From: Arthrobacter oryzae
Lineage (GTDB): Bacteria; Actinomycetota; Actinomycetes; Actinomycetales; Micrococcaceae
Assembly (NCBI RefSeq): GCF_030812315.1
Contig: NZ_JAUSSM010000008.1
Location: 186,001-250,000 of the forward strand
Reading direction: 5' to 3'
DNA: 64,000 bases
The notes under the pieces were generated by a model. The model made no database searches. It was not told the origin of the DNA and saw nothing but the letters and a program-made list of their open reading frames with translations. Shown here one piece after another: positions 41,964-51,124 of the stretch (positions are counted from its first letter, which is position 1; each line of letters starts with the position of its first letter). Both the position numbers and the translations under genes were made by a program.

Positions 41964-43417
41964 CGCGGACAAACCAGTCGGTTGAATACGTGCAGTCGGG
42001 AGTGAACCGCAAGGAGCGGAAGGAACGGCGGCGGGCGGCTGCCGCTGGCGGCCGACCGTGGGCTGCCGCTATAAACCGGGCTGGCGAGATGGTCGGCACC
42101 CGGCTGGACACCGCCGAGCACGGCGGAGACTGGGGGAGCAGGGAACCTGTCTCGCTGCGTGGTCCGCATCGCCTACGGCCGGCACCACACCGCGCGTCCA
42201 CCCTGACCTTCGCCGCGGCTTATCCATTCATCACAGAATCGGGGCTCGGCCACGAAGGCACCTACATCGGCACAGACGTCTTCGGCTCGGGCGCGTTCTC
42301 CTACGATCCGTGGATTCTCTACGATAAGGGCGTCATCAGCGGACCCTCGATCGTTGTCATCGGCACTGTGGGGACCGGAAAATCCATGTGCGGGAAGTCC
42401 CTGGTGGCCAGATCCATCACGCTGGGGCGGAAGGCCGCCGTCGCCTCCGACCCCAAGGGCGAATGGGTTGCCGTTGCGAACGCGGTTGGCGGCAAGGTCA
42501 TCTCCGTGGGCCCTGGCCGCGCTGCCCGGGTCAATCCGCTCGACGCCGGGCCTCGGTCCAGCGCACTGAGCGAGGCGCAATGGCAGGCTGTGGTGCGGCA
42601 GCGCCGTCGCTATCTGTTGGTGGCGCTGGTTTCCCTGATGCGGCAGGGCATGCCGCTCCGCCCAGTCGAGCACACTGCCTTGGACATGGCTCTCATGGAG
42701 ACGGTGGCCGAGAACTCGAATCCGACGCTGCCGATGGTTCTGGACCATCTCCTGAATCCGTCGAAGGAAACTATCGGACTGGTGGGTAAGGATGGGGGAC
42801 TGGCCGTCAGCCACTCTCTCCGTCGGACGGTTTCCGGTGACCTGGAAGGCATGTTCGACGCTCCCTCGACAGTCGCCTTCGACGCCGATGCGCCCATGAT
42901 GGTGATGGACACATCTGCCCTGATCGGCGCCTCGGAGCAGGCGCTGTCCCTGGCGGCTGCGTGCGGTGCCACCTGGCTGGAGGCCGCCGTCACCAATCCC
43001 GACGGCGGCAAACGGCTGGTGGTCTACGACGAAGGCTGGCGCATGCTTGCCGACCCGTACATGCTCGCCAAGATGAGCGAACAGTGGCGGCTGGCCCGCA
43101 CCTACGGCATCGCCAACCTGCTCATCATGCACAAAGTCGCCGACCTCAACGAGATCGGCGACAGCACCAGTGGGCACCGTCAGAAGGCCCTTGGTCTGCT
43201 GACCGAGGCGGACACCAGGATCATCTACAGGCAAAAGCACGACGCCATGCGCCTGACCAAGGAAGCCCTAGGGCTGTCGGAGGCCGAATGCGAGCACGTG
43301 GAGAACCTCCCCAAAGGTGTTGGCCTCTGGAAAGTCGGGAACCGATCCTTCATCGTCGCGAACCGGGTCACGACCGATGAACTTGAAGTCTTCGGCACCG
43401 ACGACCGGATGATCTGA
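41960..43417 (+). CDS. VirB4-type conjugation ATPase
   Basis: This 485-residue ATPase powers the secretion channel. Walker A is GTVGTGKS at 135-142, Walker B is RLVVYDEGW near residue 365, and TYGIANLLIMHKVADLNEIG and DTRIIYRQKHD are typical of the C-terminal VirB4/TraC domain. The N-terminal VirB4 part seems to be carried by the preceding PrgI-like protein. The start overlaps the previous stop (ATGA), and the coupling-protein ATG directly follows its stop. Confidence 0.9.
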   Translation: MTRTNQSVEYVQSGVNRKERKERRRAAAAGGRPWAAAINRAGEMVGTRLDTAEHGGDWGSREPVSLRGPHRLRPAPHRASTLTFAAAYPFITESGLGHEGTYIGTDVFGSGAFSYDPWILYDKGVISGPSIVVIGTVGTGKSMCGKSLVARSITLGRKAAVASDPKGEWVAVANAVGGKVISVGPGRAARVNPLDAGPRSSALSEAQWQAVVRQRRRYLLVALVSLMRQGMPLRPVEHTALDMALMETVAENSNPTLPMVLDHLLNPSKETIGLVGKDGGLAVSHSLRRTVSGDLEGMFDAPSTVAFDADAPMMVMDTSALIGASEQALSLAAACGATWLEAAVTNPDGGKRLVVYDEGWRMLADPYMLAKMSEQWRLARTYGIANLLIMHKVADLNEIGDSTSGHRQKALGLLTEADTRIIYRQKHDAMRLTKEALGLSEAECEHVENLPKGVGLWKVGNRSFIVANRVTTDELEVFGTDDRMI

Positions 43418-45238
43418 ATGCGACCGATGAATTCGCGGCGAGGCTCCGACAGCCCGTTGGTCACGGCGGGGCTTATTGCCGTTGCCGGCTACGTCTCCCT
43501 CTGCTTCCTGGTCCAGGGCGCAGCGAACATGGTGGTGACTTGGCGCTGCGGCGGCAGTCCGCCGTCGCCGTTCAACCCGGCTGCCGCCGTCGGACTTTTT
43601 ATTGGCCGGATGGATTGGATTGTGCGCAAACCGCAGGGCTGCGACGCCGGCGCCGGCAGTATCTGGTGGATCGTCGGACCGGTCCTCTTTCTGGCAGCTG
43701 CGCTCGCCGTCGGGTCTGTCTTTGCCTGGAGGAGGTGGAAGCAGTCCGGCGCCTGGCTTCGCCAGGACATTCTGAGCCGCGAGGGCATCGCGCGCCGTAC
43801 GGAAGTCCTCCAGGATTTCGGGGCCCGGGCCGTCCTGAAGCGCGGCAAGTTCACACGGCCAGGCTTGGCGAAACCACGGATCCAGGACGTGGCGTGGACA
43901 TTGGGCCGCTCCCGCGGTGTCACGGTTCATGTCTCAACGGAGGAATCGATGGTCATCCAAGGTGCTCCGCGATCCGGCAAGGGCCTCTACGTGGTCATCA
44001 ACGCCATCCTCGATGCGCCGGGCGCAGTTGTCACGACGTCCACCCGAGCCGACAACCTGGTGGTCACCATGAAAGCCCGCGCAACGCGTGGCAGACCTGT
44101 CACCGTGTTCGACCCGCAAGGCATGTCCGGATTGCCATCAACACTTCGCTGGTCTCCTGTCCGCGGCTGCGAGGACCCGGACATCGCCACGCGCCGCGCT
44201 CTCGTCATCACCGCGGACACGGAAATGAAGGGAGAGAACGCTGCGTGGCAAAAGCGCTCGCTGATCATCCTGCAGTGCCTCCTCCACGCCGCAGCCTTGT
44301 CCGGAGAGGGCGTCCGCGCGTTCCGTCGCTGGTCTTCGAGCCCGGTCCTGGCGCGCGAGGCGCTGGAGGTCCTGAGCCAACCGGCGGCCGCGCTGGGATG
44401 GCAGGCGGATCTGATGGGCATTCTTGAGGATGACCCCCGGAATACGTCCAACTCATGGATCGGTGTCTCTGCTGCCGTCGCGCCGCTGTCGTCGCCTAGG
44501 GTGCTCGCCGCGCTGGATCCCCGGGACGAGTCTGAGGAGTTCGATCCGAAGAGGTTCATCCGGAACTGCGGGACCCTGTATCTGATCGGCACCCGTGCGG
44601 GTGCGGCTGCAGCCGGGCCGTATCTGTCAGCGCTGATCGACGACATCGACAACGCCGCTCGCGAAATGGCGTTTGTCTCTCCGGGAGGAAGGCTGGATCC
44701 GCCGTTGTCCCTCATCCTGGATGAGATTGCCAATCTGGCACCGTGGCCGGGTCTGCCCATCGCCCTCTCGGACGGCGGTGGCATCGGCATATCAACCCTG
44801 GTGGTTCTCCAATCCCTGTCCCAGGCCCGTACCGGCTGGTCCATCGAGGAGGCAGCCACGATCTGGGACTCGGCCATCATCAAAGTGATCTTCGGCGGCG
44901 GCTCCGACGAACGCGACCTGCGCTCGCTGGCCGGGCTGCTGGGGGAGCGGAGTTTGACCCTGAATACCCGTTCCTGGTCTGCGCAGGGCAGGCAGGACGG
45001 CGAACAGATCAGGGAGAGCCCGGTCCTGCCACTTGATGAGATCAGGCGCTTGCCCGCGGGCACGGCCCTGATGCTGGGACGAAGAACGCGGCCCACTCTG
45101 TTGGATCTGCGCGAATGGCACAAACGAAAAGACGCAGCCGAGCTCGGTCGGTCAAAGCTGGAGCTCGAACGGGCCTTGGCTGATGGGCACCGTCTGAGAC
45201 AGGCAGCAACTGAGGAGCCGGCCGATGGCGAGCCATGA
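43418..45238 (+). CDS. TraG/VirD4 coupling protein
   Basis: This 606-residue protein delivers the relaxase-DNA complex to the channel. Two N-terminal helices (about 13-35 and 81-103) anchor it. Walker A is QGAPRSGKG at 181-189 and Walker B is LSLILDEIAN at 430-439. GGGIGISTLVVLQSLSQAR and the final RLPAGTALMLGRRTRP are typical of the type IV coupling family. It is coupled to VirB4 and overlaps the DUF4913 gene by 14 bases. Confidence 0.9.
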   Translation: MRPMNSRRGSDSPLVTAGLIAVAGYVSLCFLVQGAANMVVTWRCGGSPPSPFNPAAAVGLFIGRMDWIVRKPQGCDAGAGSIWWIVGPVLFLAAALAVGSVFAWRRWKQSGAWLRQDILSREGIARRTEVLQDFGARAVLKRGKFTRPGLAKPRIQDVAWTLGRSRGVTVHVSTEESMVIQGAPRSGKGLYVVINAILDAPGAVVTTSTRADNLVVTMKARATRGRPVTVFDPQGMSGLPSTLRWSPVRGCEDPDIATRRALVITADTEMKGENAAWQKRSLIILQCLLHAAALSGEGVRAFRRWSSSPVLAREALEVLSQPAAALGWQADLMGILEDDPRNTSNSWIGVSAAVAPLSSPRVLAALDPRDESEEFDPKRFIRNCGTLYLIGTRAGAAAAGPYLSALIDDIDNAAREMAFVSPGGRLDPPLSLILDEIANLAPWPGLPIALSDGGGIGISTLVVLQSLSQARTGWSIEEAATIWDSAIIKVIFGGGSDERDLRSLAGLLGERSLTLNTRSWSAQGRQDGEQIRESPVLPLDEIRRLPAGTALMLGRRTRPTLLDLREWHKRKDAAELGRSKLELERALADGHRLRQAATEEPADGEP

Positions 45239-45728
45239 CGACGTCGAACGCTTTGAGATCCCGTCAGCCGGAGCGGACGACGACGAGCTGACGGCTGAGC
45301 TCTTCCGCTCTGCATTCCGGCCACCGGGGCGGGCATCCGGCGTGACGTACCGTTGGCGGGACATGACTTCTGAGCAGGCCGGAAGTGTGTGGCGTTCTTT
45401 GGCGGCTTGGGTCCGCTGGCTTGTCGCGACGTACCAGCTGACGACGTCGGTGGTTCCGGATTGCTGGTGGCGCCACACCGAGATCGTCGCCGAGCTCTAT
45501 GCCCTGCAGCGTGCGGAACTGGCCTCCTACGCCAGCGACGACCCCGGGTTCGGACCCCTGGCTTTTCACGAACGGCTGCCGCACGCCGTCGAGCGTCTGC
45601 GGATCCATACCCGGATGGCTGGGTGTGTCGGCCTACAGGCGCACAAGGAGTCCGCAATGAGAACACTCCGGTTTGACGCGCCCGAGTTCGTTGAGTGGCA
45701 GGCGGCTTCCCACCAGCTCGGGGACTAA
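45225..45728 (+). CDS. DUF4913-family protein
   Basis: This 167-residue soluble protein has the DUF4913 core: WRSLAAWVRWLVATYQL, VVPDCWWRHTEIVAELYALQ and FHERLPHAVERL. DUF4913 proteins commonly follow coupling-protein genes in actinobacterial plasmids and conjugative elements. The role is unknown. The start lies inside the end of the coupling-protein gene. Confidence 0.8.
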   Translation: MASHDDVERFEIPSAGADDDELTAELFRSAFRPPGRASGVTYRWRDMTSEQAGSVWRSLAAWVRWLVATYQLTTSVVPDCWWRHTEIVAELYALQRAELASYASDDPGFGPLAFHERLPHAVERLRIHTRMAGCVGLQAHKESAMRTLRFDAPEFVEWQAASHQLGD

Positions 45729-45808
45729 TTCTGAAGTCATGCTGTTGGCCCTTCCTTAGGACATGAACAAGTATCCGCGGAGTGGTTCCGGCGGGACTAC
45801 AAAGAAGC

Positions 45809-46987
45809 ATGGAGGCGGCTGTCGTGGCCCCTGAATCTGAAGACGTATCGAGTGCTGTGCCGGCAGATGCCTCACCAAGCAGGGGTGAATCGGGCAATTC
45901 CCGCATGACGCCCGAGGAGCGCATCTCTGCCTTGACGGATGGCCTCCATCAGATCCTGGAAAGTGCTGTTGAATCTCCGTCGCAGTGGCAAGTGCTGTTG
46001 GATGCGTCGGCAACGTTGTGGCGTTACTCGGGCGGCAATGTTGCGCTACTCATGATGCAGATGGCCCAGCGCGGTACCGACGAACCCACTCTGGTGGCCG
46101 GGTACAAGGAATGGGCCCGCCACGGCCGTACGGTGCTGAGAGGTGAGCATGCACTCTGGGTGATAGCTCCCCGCACAGCCCGACTCCAGCAGGTCACGCT
46201 TCCTGACGGTACCCGGCAACGGATCCCTGCGGGTGAGCGTGTGCCCCATGGCGCCGTCGACGATGGAAAGAAGACGGTCATCACGGGCTGGCGCGGCCAG
46301 GCAGTCTTCGACGTCTCTCAAACGCAGGGCACACCGCTGCTCGTTCCCCGCGGCGGCGCCGAGTCTGTGTTGGACGTAGCTGAGCTGTGCGAATCTCTTG
46401 CCACGGTGGCGGGCAGCCACGGCTTCAACGTTGACGTGACAGACGCCCAGTATGGGCTGACGAGCGGCTTTACGGATTTCACCCACCGCCGAGTCCAGGT
46501 CGGGGCTTGGCTCAGTCCGGAAGAGCGTGCAACTGTCCTGGCACATGAACTTGGACATGTGCTGCTTCACGGCCCGGACGATGCGGTCGGCCGACTGTAT
46601 GGCAGCAGCGCAGACCATCGGGGACTGGCTGAGGTAGAGGCAGAATCAGTCGCCTACACGGTGCTGAAGGCCCACGGGATCGACCGCGGACCTCAATCCG
46701 CGACCTATCTCGCCGGATGGGCTGACGCCGTCATTGACGCGGAGAAAGACGCGATGGCCCACGACGCCGGCAGTCGGCTCCCGGCGTCCCGTGCGGATAT
46801 TGCGAAGTCAGTACTAGGACGGGTCACTGCTGCTAGCAGGGGAATTCTCGAAATCACACACCCGCCGGGATTCGGCGGCAAGATCACCAGCTTCGATGTA
46901 GACCCACGTGTGAGTCCGTCCGCGGCATATGTGGGCGTGGAACAACCTTTGCGGTCGGTCGACGGACCCGTAATGGCCGGCCCGTGA
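45809..46987 (+). CDS. ArdC-like antirestriction protein with metallopeptidase domain
   Basis: The protein has 392 residues from the ATG at 45809 (the frame is open a little further). The N-terminal half (about 33-180) is ArdC-like, a ssDNA-binding domain (NVALLMMQMAQRG, VAGYKEWARHGRTVLRGEHA). The C-terminal half is an ImmA/IrrE-type zinc peptidase with HELGH at 246-250 and Glu in LAEVEAESVAYTVL. ArdC proteins shield incoming single strands from restriction. It sits just before ssb, forming an establishment pair. Confidence 0.82.
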   Translation: MEAAVVAPESEDVSSAVPADASPSRGESGNSRMTPEERISALTDGLHQILESAVESPSQWQVLLDASATLWRYSGGNVALLMMQMAQRGTDEPTLVAGYKEWARHGRTVLRGEHALWVIAPRTARLQQVTLPDGTRQRIPAGERVPHGAVDDGKKTVITGWRGQAVFDVSQTQGTPLLVPRGGAESVLDVAELCESLATVAGSHGFNVDVTDAQYGLTSGFTDFTHRRVQVGAWLSPEERATVLAHELGHVLLHGPDDAVGRLYGSSADHRGLAEVEAESVAYTVLKAHGIDRGPQSATYLAGWADAVIDAEKDAMAHDAGSRLPASRADIAKSVLGRVTAASRGILEITHPPGFGGKITSFDVDPRVSPSAAYVGVEQPLRSVDGPVMAGP

Positions 46988-47008
46988 GCTCGACTGGTAT
47001 CAATTTGT

Positions 47009-47029
47009 CCGGCGGGAGAGTCCCGCCGG
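47009..47029 (+). terminator. Hairpin before ssb
   Basis: CCGGCGGGA (47009-47017) and TCCCGCCGG (47021-47029) form a perfect 9-base stem with a 3-base loop followed by CTTT. It may be a partial terminator, or may protect or attenuate the downstream ssb message. Confidence 0.5.
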
Positions 47030-47049
47030 CTTTGGAAAGGACAAGAACC

Positions 47050-47562
47050 ATGGGCACTAAAATCCCGATCAGCATCGCCGGCAACCTGGTTGCCGACCCC
47101 GAACTCAGCGTAGGCGAAAGCGGAGTGGCTCACGCTAAGCTCCGGGTCGCCGTCAACCAGCGAATCCAGGGCGCGGACGGCACTTGGCAGGACGGAGAGC
47201 CTGTCTTCCACAATGTCTCTGCATTCCGTGCGCTGGCCGAGAACTCGGCGAGTTCACTGCGAAAGGGCGACCCGGTCACCGTTGCGGGCGAGCTGGAATT
47301 TCGCTCGTACGAGAGGGACGGCGAACGCCGCGAAGCCCGGCGCATCGTCGCCGACACCATCGGACCGGATCTTCGGTTCGGGACTGCGGTCTACCAGCGC
47401 GTGTCTCATGCCCAGCTTGCGGCGCCGGAGGCTGAAGTGCGTGCAGGCGTTGAGGCGCCCGTCGCGGCAGAGGCTGCTACGCCGGCTTACAACGTCACGG
47501 CAAAGAGCCCAGTGGTGGTGCCCCCTTTCGCGGCCGCAGCAGGGAATGAAATGAGTTTCTGA
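47050..47562 (+). CDS. ssb: Single-stranded DNA-binding protein
   Basis: The 170-residue protein has an OB fold: IPISIAGNLVADPELSVGES, FHNVSAFRALAENSASSL, GDPVTVAGELEFRSYERDG. The ATG at 47050 has an AAGG ribosome site. The C-terminal tail ends AAGNEMSF and lacks the acidic DDDIPF-type tip of housekeeping SSB, as often in mobile elements. It should coat the transferred strand. A strong terminator follows it, ending the transfer block. Confidence 0.88.
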   Translation: MGTKIPISIAGNLVADPELSVGESGVAHAKLRVAVNQRIQGADGTWQDGEPVFHNVSAFRALAENSASSLRKGDPVTVAGELEFRSYERDGERREARRIVADTIGPDLRFGTAVYQRVSHAQLAAPEAEVRAGVEAPVAAEAATPAYNVTAKSPVVVPPFAAAAGNEMSF

Positions 47563-47589
47563 AGCAGGGGGCGTTCGGATGACGGACGG

Positions 47590-47619
47590 AAGCGGGTTGG
47601 TGAGCACACCAACCCGCTT
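47590..47619 (+). terminator. Terminator after ssb
   Basis: Arms AAGCGGGTTGGTG (47590-47602) and CACCAACCCGCTT (47607-47619) form a perfect 13-base stem with a 4-base loop, followed by a T-rich stretch. Confidence 0.9.
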
Positions 47620-47800
47620 TCCTTTGCGGCGAGCGCCGGCGTGCCTTGGCCACTTCGTTTGAGAAAGTTCACGCTAGCAGCACGGCTGTCGTCGTCGCCG
47701 AGGGTGCGTGCACGGTAACTCCACCGTCGAAGTGGTGAGTTAATCATGACGTGTACTCAGGGCAGCACCCGCCACAAGCATCCGCGCACAGAGAACCAGC

Positions 47801-48535
47801 ATGAACGCTCAACGAGAAGGCGCCGGTGCGCGCGCCGCCATCTACACCCGCATCTCCAAGGATCTCCAGCTTGAAGGGCTCGGCGTTGCACGCCAGCTGA
47901 AGGACTGCCGCGTCCTCGCAGCGAAACACAACTGGGAGGTCGTCGCAGAATTCGAGGACAACGACATCTTCGCCTCAGGTGGGAAAGTACGGCCGGATTA
48001 TGATCGGCTCAAGGCGCTGATGGAGATGCGGCCGGTGGATGTCGTTGTCGTTTATTCGATGGACCGGCTCCACCGAAATTCGCGTGAGCTCGAGGACTGG
48101 ATCGACTTGACTAAGGCGACGGGCATTGGCATCCACTCGTCGACCAACGGACTCATCGACATCAGCACTCCAGACGGACTGACCCTCGCCCGAGTCGTAA
48201 CGGCCTTCGCCGGCGGGGAAGTGGCGAAGACACGCATGAGGCTCATCCGGAAGCATCTCGAACTCGCCGAGTCCGGCGCATGGCCCGTTTTTTGGTTGTT
48301 CTTTGTCGCACGAGCGCCCATAAGGGGATCACTCAATGCAACAGCATCATGGCGCCGCTCAGTTTTCACGTCAGCTCGGTCGCACAGCCGACGGCGGCCC
48401 CTAGCGCCGGCGCGTGCTTCCAGGAGTACAGTTGGGACGCTAAAGCGGACGTTGCCACCTTTCGGCTGTCGCGCATCAGATTCTTATCGAGCTCCCGCGC
48501 TCCATTTCAGTGGAGACTGTCCGTGGATTCCCTAG
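47801..48535 (+). pseudogene. Truncated serine recombinase
   Basis: The first 160 residues are a resolvase-type catalytic domain: RAAIYTRISKD with nucleophile Ser19, VVVYSMDRLHRNSRELEDW, and TRMRLIRKHLELAESGAWP. The large C-terminal DNA-binding domain that should follow is absent; from about 48280 the frame runs into unrelated sequence to a stop at 48535. The break marks an insertion or deletion point at the edge of cargo zone B. A free catalytic domain would probably not bind its site. Confidence 0.82.
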
Positions 48536-49731
48536 AGTTGGACCACTTCACATTACTTAGCCGGAGGAAGATACTGGACGCAAGTCGGGCTACAGAGGAA
48601 GTCCGGGTCTTCCTGCCATTCGGCCCGCGGCGTCTGGAGTGCATCAGGTTGGAACTTAGTCAGGATGCGGCGACAGTATTAATAACGTTCGTGCTGGGTT
48701 ATGTCCTCAGTAGCCTTGATAGGTGGCGTGAATCCTTGAGGAAGCTGCGCAACCTGAAAAGCGTTCTATACGCTGAACTGGTAAGCAACTACGAAGACGT
48801 TATCCAGATAGTCCCCGGCGAGGATGGCCTCAAGACAAGCCCATATGCACTGGCGCGCAGTTCTCGACGCCTCTCCCTAGACGTCTACGAAGCGTATTTA
48901 GCACGAATGGACTCTCTCGACGGAGCCACGATGCTCGCTGTCTTTGATGCCTACAATGAAATCCGGCTACTCCAGCGCAAATCTGAAGAGTTGCTAAATG
49001 CTCCCGAGCCTACCGACGAGAATCGATGGAGGATTGTTGCGGCTCTCGGATCAAACGTCCAGTCGGCAGCAGAGAGAAGCTGCGACGCGACCCGTAGGGC
49101 TATTGAGCGGTTCCCGACTGGCCGTGCACGTGTTGCAGCTTCCGAGTCCAGACGAGGCTTTATTCCGCAACAAGAGAAAGTTCTGAGGGAACGAATGAAT
49201 GTGAACGATTCAAGCAAACGGAAGCCCCTCATGCCCACTGCTTCCGAAAAGGGGAACGCTATCAAGCTTGGATATCTCATCGGAACACTTGAAGTGTTAC
49301 TTCGCACAGATGAATATCTCCAACGCCCCGCGCCTCAGTCCTTACTCCTAAACATTCGGGCACTCGCGGATCAACTTGGAATCTCATTTATGCCTGAAAG
49401 CATGCAATTGTCCGTGGCAGAACTTCGCGATGATGTAAGGGCAACTTGGGAGGTTGGCTACGGCGTTGGGCGCTTCTACGGTTTAGGGTTTGCCTTCATC
49501 GCTAATGGACTCGTCCAGGGCGAGACTGTCACTGAGATTCTCGAAGATGCCGAACGACGCCTCCCTGATGCTGGCTTATCACCAGATCTATTGGGACCGG
49601 TGAGGCGCCATTGGGAGAGTCTCTCTGAATCGATTCGCTCATCGGGCGCACTTGATGCTAAGGCAATAATCGATGCGCAGTCTGAAGCTGATCGAATCAT
49701 TGACACGCTGGGATCCCAGATCACTTCTTAA
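48349..49731 (+). CDS. Unknown membrane-anchored protein
   Basis: This frame runs through about 460 codons to TAA at 49731. A single membrane helix (ATVLITFVLGYVLSSL) is followed by a cytoplasmic helical domain (YAELVSNYEDVIQIV, DAYNEIRLLQRKSEELL), and a C-terminal half with GYGVGRFYGLGFAFIANGLV. The start is uncertain: residues before the helix look poorly conserved, and the true start may be a TTG or GTG near 48640. I recognise no family. The 45-base repeat begins 46 bases after the stop. Confidence 0.5.
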   Translation: MAPLSFHVSSVAQPTAAPSAGACFQEYSWDAKADVATFRLSRIRFLSSSRAPFQWRLSVDSLELDHFTLLSRRKILDASRATEEVRVFLPFGPRRLECIRLELSQDAATVLITFVLGYVLSSLDRWRESLRKLRNLKSVLYAELVSNYEDVIQIVPGEDGLKTSPYALARSSRRLSLDVYEAYLARMDSLDGATMLAVFDAYNEIRLLQRKSEELLNAPEPTDENRWRIVAALGSNVQSAAERSCDATRRAIERFPTGRARVAASESRRGFIPQQEKVLRERMNVNDSSKRKPLMPTASEKGNAIKLGYLIGTLEVLLRTDEYLQRPAPQSLLLNIRALADQLGISFMPESMQLSVAELRDDVRATWEVGYGVGRFYGLGFAFIANGLVQGETVTEILEDAERRLPDAGLSPDLLGPVRRHWESLSESIRSSGALDAKAIIDAQSEADRIIDTLGSQITS

Positions 49732-49776
49732 TAGGGCCGACGCGGCAGCTCTTTGCTGCCTAGCGTGTTGAAAAAC

Positions 49777-49821
49777 AAAAGCTTTTCAAGACACTGTTAT
49801 GGACCTGAGGAGGGGTTAGCG
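49777..49821. repeat. 45-base direct repeat, left copy
   Basis: AAAAGCTTTTCAAGACACTGTT, split as AAAAGCTTTTC plus AAGACACTGTT, then two variable bases (AT), then GGACCTGAGGAGGGG and TTAGCG. It is 43 of 45 identical to 54480-54524. A partial dyad (GTGTTGAAAA against TTTTCAAGACAC) surrounds its left end. Confidence 0.92.
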
Positions 49822-51124
49822 GCCGGCTGTGATGCCCGAAGATTTGCCAGGCCATCAACAAGGCAGCGAGAGTCAATACAATGTCCCGGAAAAGGCTCCA
49901 ATGCCAGCCTTGGCGGGAGGGATGGCCCAAAGAACTCGGCGCCGGCCTCCGCAGAGTGCGAGGCTTCCCCGCTCTAAACTGAGCGATTTTCCGGGAACCT
50001 TGTCGAGTCACATCTTGCTTCATTTCAGAAACTCTATGGGAGGTCAACCACTCCAATTTTCCATTCCCAGTGGCAGCTGCAACTTTCGTTCGCCAGACCT
50101 CTATCCAGGAGTTGCCCCGGTGGCTCGTCCTCAATCAGCGGGCGTCAATAACGACCGTTTTTGACCGGCCAGCGGCCAGCCTCCAAAAAATTTTGTGAAC
50201 CGCAGTGATAAATGGCGGCATTTTAGTAACGCTAAATGTCGCCCCTAGTGCCCCGTAACCGATTCCTTAGCGTGCTTCGGAGCAACTTCGGACATCGACA
50301 TCTGACGTCACGCAGACTTGAGCTGTGAGGCTACCGACTCACGCATCCTCGGCACTTCAACGTCGCGTGCGGGAAGCCTAGTCAGGTCGGCAGCTGTCAG
50401 AACGTTCCCTAGCTGTAGGTAGTCCGGGCATTCCTTCCAGCGTGCCCTCGCCTAGGTGATGCCGGAGGTGTATTCCTGAAATACACCCAGAGAGACGAAT
50501 CGGCGGCTCGTGGGCCTATGCTCAGCCGTCCGTGGCGGTGTATTCGGTTCTCGTCAGCCCGGTTCGCCACTTCCCACGCCCAGGTAGCGGCACGGTGGCC
50601 CGACTGGCCCGATGATTTTCCCCACGTCGGCCGGCGTGAGCCCCTGGGCTTTCAGGGTCACGGGCGGCTGTTGTCTCCCGCCGTCCAGCCTTTCGCCCGG
50701 CACCGATCAGGAGAGGCTTCCCATCGCCTCGCATCAGAAGAATCAGGCCGTTCACAGCCTGCAATCTCCCTTTCTAGAGGTACCCACCTTCTCGAGCGGC
50801 TTCTGGAGACAGATGAACCGGGTGAAGGGCTTGACCCGCGCTAGGAGCGGGGAGCACTCTGAATGCCACGTCCACAAGACGGGGCAAAAGAATGGACAAA
50901 AAATATCGGTTGAGACGTACCCGCCCACCAAATGGGCGGGGGGCGGCCACGATGGCGTTGCTGTCGCGGCCAGCCAGAACGCGCGTCAACGCTTCATCGA
51001 CCATTGATCAGTTGAGGAGGAGCGCATCTGGAGCCAGAGCCGATGGAGGCTGGACGCTATTGATGCACTTATCTCGAGGGCCCAGCGCCCATGGACGGAC
51101 AATCCACAGGAAGGACGACCCAAT
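49822..51124. other. 1.3 kb without a supported gene
   Basis: Several short frames exist on both strands but none has a good ribosome site with a plausible product. A minus-strand frame ending in the repeat (50134-49760) has one hydrophobic stretch, but its composition looks random. Notable features are the GGTGTATT/AATACACC dyad and an AGGAAGGA ribosome site just before the gene at 51125. It may hold regulatory DNA or an RNA. Confidence 0.45.
50467..50487. promoter_or_regulatory. Perfect dyad, possible operator
   Basis: GGTGTATT (50467-50474) and AATACACC (50480-50487) flank 5 bases. It lies about 640 bases upstream of the trypsin-WD40-KAP gene. The size and symmetry suit a regulator site. 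Confidence 0.5.

Noticed and set aside
43987..45924. 645-codon open frame on the minus strand
   Set aside because: Antisense to the coupling-protein gene; Arg/Ser/Pro-rich shadow.
49760..50134. 124-codon minus-strand frame ending in the 45-base repeat
   Set aside because: It has one hydrophobic stretch but no ribosome site or family, and reading through the repeat explains its end. Kept as unassigned DNA.
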